From positions 1 through 64,000 of the forward strand of contig NZ_RDQE01000014.1 of assembly GCF_003697845.1 (NCBI RefSeq): a stretch of DNA of 64,000 nt. Direction: 5' to 3'. Numbering within the stretch: position 1 is the first letter of the stretch; each line of letters starts with the position of its first letter. The notes under the pieces were generated by a model that worked only from the letters and a program-made list of their open reading frames with translations, was not told the DNA's origin and made no database searches. The position numbers and the translations under genes are program-made. Shown piece after piece: positions 60,688 through 64,000 of the stretch. Origin of the DNA: Halobellus captivus. Lineage in GTDB: Archaea > Halobacteriota > Halobacteria > Halobacteriales > Haloferacaceae.

Positions 60688-61071
60688 TCAGTAGTCGGGC
60701 GCGTCGTCCTCGACCTCGCGTTTCAGCGAGTCGCGCCGTGACTTGGCGTCGCGACCGGTGGCCTCGAGCAGGAACTCGTTCTTCGCGTCGACCGCGTCGG
60801 CGGCGGCGTCGGCGTTCCCCTCGGCGATGACCTCCTCGGCCGGACGTTCCTCGAAGTGGACCGCGAGTTTGTCCTTCTTGCCGCCGTACTCGGCCGCGCC
60901 CGCGACGATCCGCTCGAAGACGGGGTTGTCGGGGTCCTCCACCACGTACAGCTCGTGACCGTCGTACTCCTCGGTGTCGGTGACCGATCCGAAGTACTCC
61001 TCGATGGAGCCTTTGAGGTCCGGCATGCGCTCGTCGAGATGCTCACCGCGGCGCATCTTGTACTGCTTCAT
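60688..61071 (-). CDS. DUF5611-family protein
   Basis: A 127-residue protein. The start KQYKMRRGEHLDERMPDLKGSIEEYFG is the recognisable opening of the DUF5611 family. A central beta region (YDGHELYVVEDPDNPVFERIVAGAAEYGGKKDKLAVHFEE) follows, then a helical, Ala/Asp-rich tail ending LKREVEDDAPDY. The start at ATG 61,071 begins exactly at the conserved region. The function is unknown; it is widely kept in euryarchaea. Confidence 0.8.
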   Translation of the reverse strand: MKQYKMRRGEHLDERMPDLKGSIEEYFGSVTDTEEYDGHELYVVEDPDNPVFERIVAGAAEYGGKKDKLAVHFEERPAEEVIAEGNADAAADAVDAKNEFLLEATGRDAKSRRDSLKREVEDDAPDY

Positions 61072-61206
61072 GCTGCGACCGTTCGACAGGGGCGCGTAAA
61101 CCAGTTTCGTCACGGAGAACTGGCGTCACGTGGCGGGTTCAGGGCTCGAAACGGCGAGGAGGGAGGGGACGAAAACGATGGAGAACGGAGCGAACCGACC
61201 GGGCGA

Positions 61207-62520
61207 CTATCGCGGCCGTTCCGCGACGTAGCCGCGTTTACACTCGGGACAGATGTCGCCCGCACGCATCGAACTCCCGTCGGACTCGAGAGTCATACCA
61301 CACTCGGGGCAGTAGTACTCGGTCGGCGTCTTCCTCGATCCCTCGGTCTCGAGCGCCGGGTCCTCCTCTCGAGTGATCCCGGAACCCGGACCGGCCGACC
61401 CGTCGCCGAGAGCTCCCGACCCCTCACTGGGGCCGTCGGCCGCGTCGTCGGACTCGTTTCCGAGAGCGATGCCCGCGGACCCGGACGTCGACGTCCGACC
61501 CGCCGGCTCGACGTACTCCGCGTCCGCGGACTCCGTGGCCGGCTCGGCGGCCTCGGGCGTGAGGCCGCCGAACTCGACGCCGCTGTCGCCGTCGTCGCCG
61601 AACTCGGCGTCGAACCCCTCGTCCTCGCCCTGCTGTTCGGGCCAGGGCGTCGCCTCGAACGTCGCGTCGTCGTCGTCCGCCTCGACCTCCGGCCACTCGC
61701 CACGGTCGCGGTCGTCCACGGCGCCCGCGTCGTCCTCGTCGTCGAGGATGACGCCGTCGTCGTCCGCGGCGCCATCGTCGTTTTGGGCTCCCTTAGCGGC
61801 GTGATCACGGTCGACGTCGAAGTCGCCGGAATCGCCGGAATCGCCCGGAGAGTCCGCGGACGCGTCGACGCCGTCGGGCGCGTCGTCCGCGCCGACCGTG
61901 TCGGACGCGTCGTCCGTATCCGACGGATCGGACGGAGCCGACGGAGTCCGGGAATCGTCGGCCGATCCGTCGGCCGCGTCCCCGTACGGCCCCTCGTCGA
62001 TCAGCTCCGCCCCCTCGTCGTCCGCCGCGACCCCGCGGTCGGCGTCGACGGGCGCGTCGATCCGGTCGGAACCCGCCGGCGGTGCGTCTCCCGAGCCGGC
62101 GTCCGTCGCGGATGACGTCCCGTCGAGTATCTCCGCGTCGTCCCCGTCGGGACCGCCGACGTCGACGCCGGCGGTCGCGCCGCCGTAGTCGATGTCGGGA
62201 CCACGGTCCGCTTCGCCGGCGTCGGGCGACGACTCCGCGGGCGTTCCGGCGCCGTCGGGGCCGTCAGCCGATCCGGTCGGCTCGGTCCGTTCCGGCGGGC
62301 CGGTCGGCCCGGACGACGACGCCTCCCCGCCCGTCGCCTGGTCGGTCAGCTGTTTCATCGTCGTGACCTCGGTGTTCTCGCTGACGACCTGCGTCTCGCC
62401 GCAGCGAGCGCAGGTCTTCACCTCCCTGACGGTCGTGACGACTTCCTTGCCGTCCTCCTCGCGCTCGCGCTCTATTTCGGGCTCCGAGAAGTCGTGCCCG
62501 AGCAGACACCTGAGTCCCAT
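61207..62520 (-). CDS. DUF7093-family protein with terminal zinc knuckles
   Basis: A 437-residue haloarchaeal protein. It begins GLRCLLGHDFSEPEIE and has a first CxxC (CARCGE) near 37, a very long Asp/Gly/Ser/Ala-rich acidic disordered middle (about 70-395), and ends with a zinc ribbon (YYCPECGMTLESD and CPECKRGYVAERPR). The two ordered ends suggest binding or bridging by zinc fingers. DUF7093 is assigned from the layout; the role is unknown. It is divergent from the ferredoxin gene. Confidence 0.75.
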   Translation of the reverse strand: MGLRCLLGHDFSEPEIEREREEDGKEVVTTVREVKTCARCGETQVVSENTEVTTMKQLTDQATGGEASSSGPTGPPERTEPTGSADGPDGAGTPAESSPDAGEADRGPDIDYGGATAGVDVGGPDGDDAEILDGTSSATDAGSGDAPPAGSDRIDAPVDADRGVAADDEGAELIDEGPYGDAADGSADDSRTPSAPSDPSDTDDASDTVGADDAPDGVDASADSPGDSGDSGDFDVDRDHAAKGAQNDDGAADDDGVILDDEDDAGAVDDRDRGEWPEVEADDDDATFEATPWPEQQGEDEGFDAEFGDDGDSGVEFGGLTPEAAEPATESADAEYVEPAGRTSTSGSAGIALGNESDDAADGPSEGSGALGDGSAGPGSGITREEDPALETEGSRKTPTEYYCPECGMTLESDGSSMRAGDICPECKRGYVAERPR

Positions 62521-62699
62521 TACACCACCCTGCGGTGCCGAGGGTAAAAAACGCCCCGTCGGCGTCCGACGCCCGGCGCACGCCGTGCGACGCCCGGAGT
62601 ACGCCGCGGTCGGTTCGGAAGCGATGACGGCGGCCGTGATACACCCGCACCTTTCACACCAGCACCTTTGGGGCTCGGCCACGTACGGGACGACGACAC

Positions 62700-63014
62700 A
62701 TGCCGACCGTGTACTACCAAGGCGAGGAGATCGAGTGTGAGGAGGGCGACGTGCTGCGTGACGTGTTGAAGGAGGCCGGCCTCTCGGTACACAACGGGGG
62801 CACGCGGACGCTCAACTGTCACGGGCTGGGCCAGTGCGGCACCTGTGCGGTCCAGGTCGACGGCGAGGTCAGCGAGCCGAGTCGCAAGGAGAACGTCCGA
62901 CTCTGGCTTCCGCCGCACCATCCGAGCCACGACGTCCGGCTCGCGTGTCAGACCCGCGTCGAGGGCGACGTCGAGGTGACGAAGGGTCGCGGGCTCTGGG
63001 GCCAGCACGTCTGA
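62700..63014 (+). CDS. [2Fe-2S] ferredoxin
   Basis: A 104-residue plant-type ferredoxin. The cluster ligands are NCHGLGQCGTCAV (C-x5-C-x2-C) and a later LACQTRV cysteine, after a beta grasp start (MPTVYYQGEEIECEEGDVLRDVLKEAGL). It carries single electrons between oxidoreductases and their partners. It is shorter than the long halobacterial ferredoxin, lacking its acidic N-terminal extension. No partner gene is adjacent. Confidence 0.9.
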   Translation: MPTVYYQGEEIECEEGDVLRDVLKEAGLSVHNGGTRTLNCHGLGQCGTCAVQVDGEVSEPSRKENVRLWLPPHHPSHDVRLACQTRVEGDVEVTKGRGLWGQHV

Positions 63015-63172
63015 GAGGTCGGTCGGTAGCTCGACGTCACGATCCGTCGCCGTCGCTGGACGGTCGATAACAGCCCGCGACGGACGTGAGTCCGCACCGC
63101 GGGAAAGAAACTCGTTTTCGCGTGTCGGAGCCGTGTTCGGCGTCAGCCGGACGACCCGCCTCGGTATCCGGT

Positions 63173-63367
63173 TTACTGCCGAACGACGTTCGTCGCGCGG
63201 GGACCCTTGGGCGAGGACTCGATGTCGAACTCGAGCTCCTGACCCTCTTCGAGGTCCGGACCGCCAACGTCCTCCATGTGGAAGAACACGTCGTCGTCCT
63301 CGTCCTCAGTCGAAATGAAACCGTAGCCGCCAGTGTCGTTGAAGAAATCAACCTTTCCTGTCGCCAT
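63173..63367 (-). CDS. Cold-shock protein (CspA family)
   Basis: A 64-residue single cold-shock domain. RNP motifs are GKVDFFNDTGGYGFIST and DVFFHMEDV, typical nucleic-acid-binding strands with the aromatic face exposed. The rest (EGQELEFDIESSPKGPRATNV) closes the barrel. It binds single-stranded RNA or DNA and aids translation. ATG 63,367 precedes MATGKVDFF, the usual start. Confidence 0.93.
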   Translation of the reverse strand: MATGKVDFFNDTGGYGFISTEDEDDDVFFHMEDVGGPDLEEGQELEFDIESSPKGPRATNVVRQ

Positions 63368-63646
63368 TGCGTTTAGATGCATGCCGGTTGACGGCATAAG
63401 ACTTGCGAGTGTACAGTTAACACGACCATCGGTCGACGATCGTTTGTAGTATGTGTCGTGTTTTTCGATATCGGTGACCGTTTCAGCGGTTTTACCGGAT
63501 AAAATCGACTGACCCGTCGGTTCGGCTCGCGGCCGGCGTCCGACGCGGTCGATCGTCGGGGAAGAGCGGTCGGGAAAGAGCAGCCGGCGTCGAGCGGCCG
63601 GAGCCGACGCGGACGTTTATGTCCGATCGCGACCGATCCCGCGTTG

Positions 63647-64000
63647 GTGTTCCGAACCCTCCGCGAGAACGGTCCCGCGCTGCTGGTGCCGGCCGCGTGG
63701 CTCGTGGCCGCGAGTGCCGGTCCTCGGAGCCGTCGGCACGCACGCGCTGTTCGTCGCCCACGTCGTCATGAGCGTCCTGCTCGTCGCGTTCCTCGTCGGA
63801 TCGTGGAGCGAGATGGGGTCGGGTGCCCTGCGCGTCTGGAAGCTCGTCATCCTCGCGGGCACGCCGGTGACGCTCGCGGGGGTCGCCGGGTTCCTCGCGC
63901 TCGACGGCGCGCTCGCGCTCCCCGCGGGTCCGCTCCTCTCGATCGCGCTGTACGGGTGGATCCTGCTCCCGGCGGCCGGACTGGCGGACACCGGCCGGCG
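63647..64000 (+). pseudogene. Partial membrane-protein gene with apparent frameshift, cut by window end
   Basis: From GTG 63,647 (or TTG 63,644) the sequence gives FRTLRENGPALLVPAAWLVAA, then near 63,711-63,716 the reading changes frame and continues as PVLGAVGTHALFVAHVVMSV and further hydrophobic helices to the window end. A TATA-like gtttatg about 29 bases before 63,647 supports the upstream start. One surplus base (the a at 63,713) would explain it. Either the gene is broken, there is a sequencing error, or translation starts later (GTG 63,714 or ATG 63,770). The family is unknown. Confidence 0.5.

Overview
The window is a GC-rich, acidic-proteome haloarchaeal chromosome segment, most likely from Halorubrum or a close relative. 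This rests on TATA boxes placed for leaderless transcription about 27 bases before start codons, the Asp/Glu-rich proteins, and families largely confined to haloarchaea (DUF7123, DUF7127, DUF7093, Hvo_1808, HVO_2523 zinc finger, Htur_1727). No tRNA, 5S/16S/23S rRNA or CRISPR array was seen.

Bases 1-16,000 are accessory. An AT-richer block (431-4,374) holds a two-gene unknown operon facing a pentapeptide-repeat/channel-like protein, followed by a tyrosine integrase (4,598-5,608). Then come a lipoprotein, a winged-helix regulator, a DUF433/DUF5615 toxin-antitoxin pair, a broken TnpB, a SWIM zinc-finger protein, an archaeal ATPase, two membrane proteins (one a CPBP protease), a TnpB-only IS605-type element and solitary IS ends. 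A small antitoxin-sized gene is present in two diverged copies, at 7.2 and 15.8 kb.

Bases 16,000-64,000 are mostly core. Main groups are: NAD salvage (nicotinamidase-like 16,926 and nicotinate phosphoribosyltransferase 19,445) around a PGF-CTERM surface protein; AMMECR1; RNase P RNA on the minus strand (21,472-21,880); two radical SAM proteins resembling the alternative haem enzymes AhbC and AhbD around a small Htur_1727 protein; CPBP protease, NUDIX and DNA polymerase IV; a REC-PAS-LOV histidine kinase and an MFS transporter; an Azf-like epimerase/dehydrogenase; a gluconeogenic operon of class I aldolase and fructose-1,6-bisphosphatase; UbiA prenyltransferase; a 7TM histidine kinase; 3-hydroxyacyl-CoA dehydrogenase; a MobB-like/MoaE fusion; site-2 protease, FkbM methyltransferase and UbiB kinase with an Hsp20; an alpha/beta hydrolase; the DUF7127-Cdc48 operon; an intein-containing B12-dependent ribonucleotide reductase; RNase FAU-1; PrsW; ROK kinase; universal stress protein; DUF5611; DUF7093; 2Fe-2S ferredoxin; and a cold-shock protein. 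The last bases hold a partial, apparently frameshifted membrane-protein gene.

The observations most worth following are the pentapeptide-repeat protein with a channel-like tail but no selectivity filter, next to an unknown operon and an integrase; the PaaB-like look of the Htur_1727 candidate RiPP; an AT-rich codon island at the reductase active site; a hairpin element with a compensatory base change shared between the IS605-type element and the downstream side of the reductase gene; and a LOV-type kinase. Functions are assigned by reading motifs and remembered family features; no database search was run.
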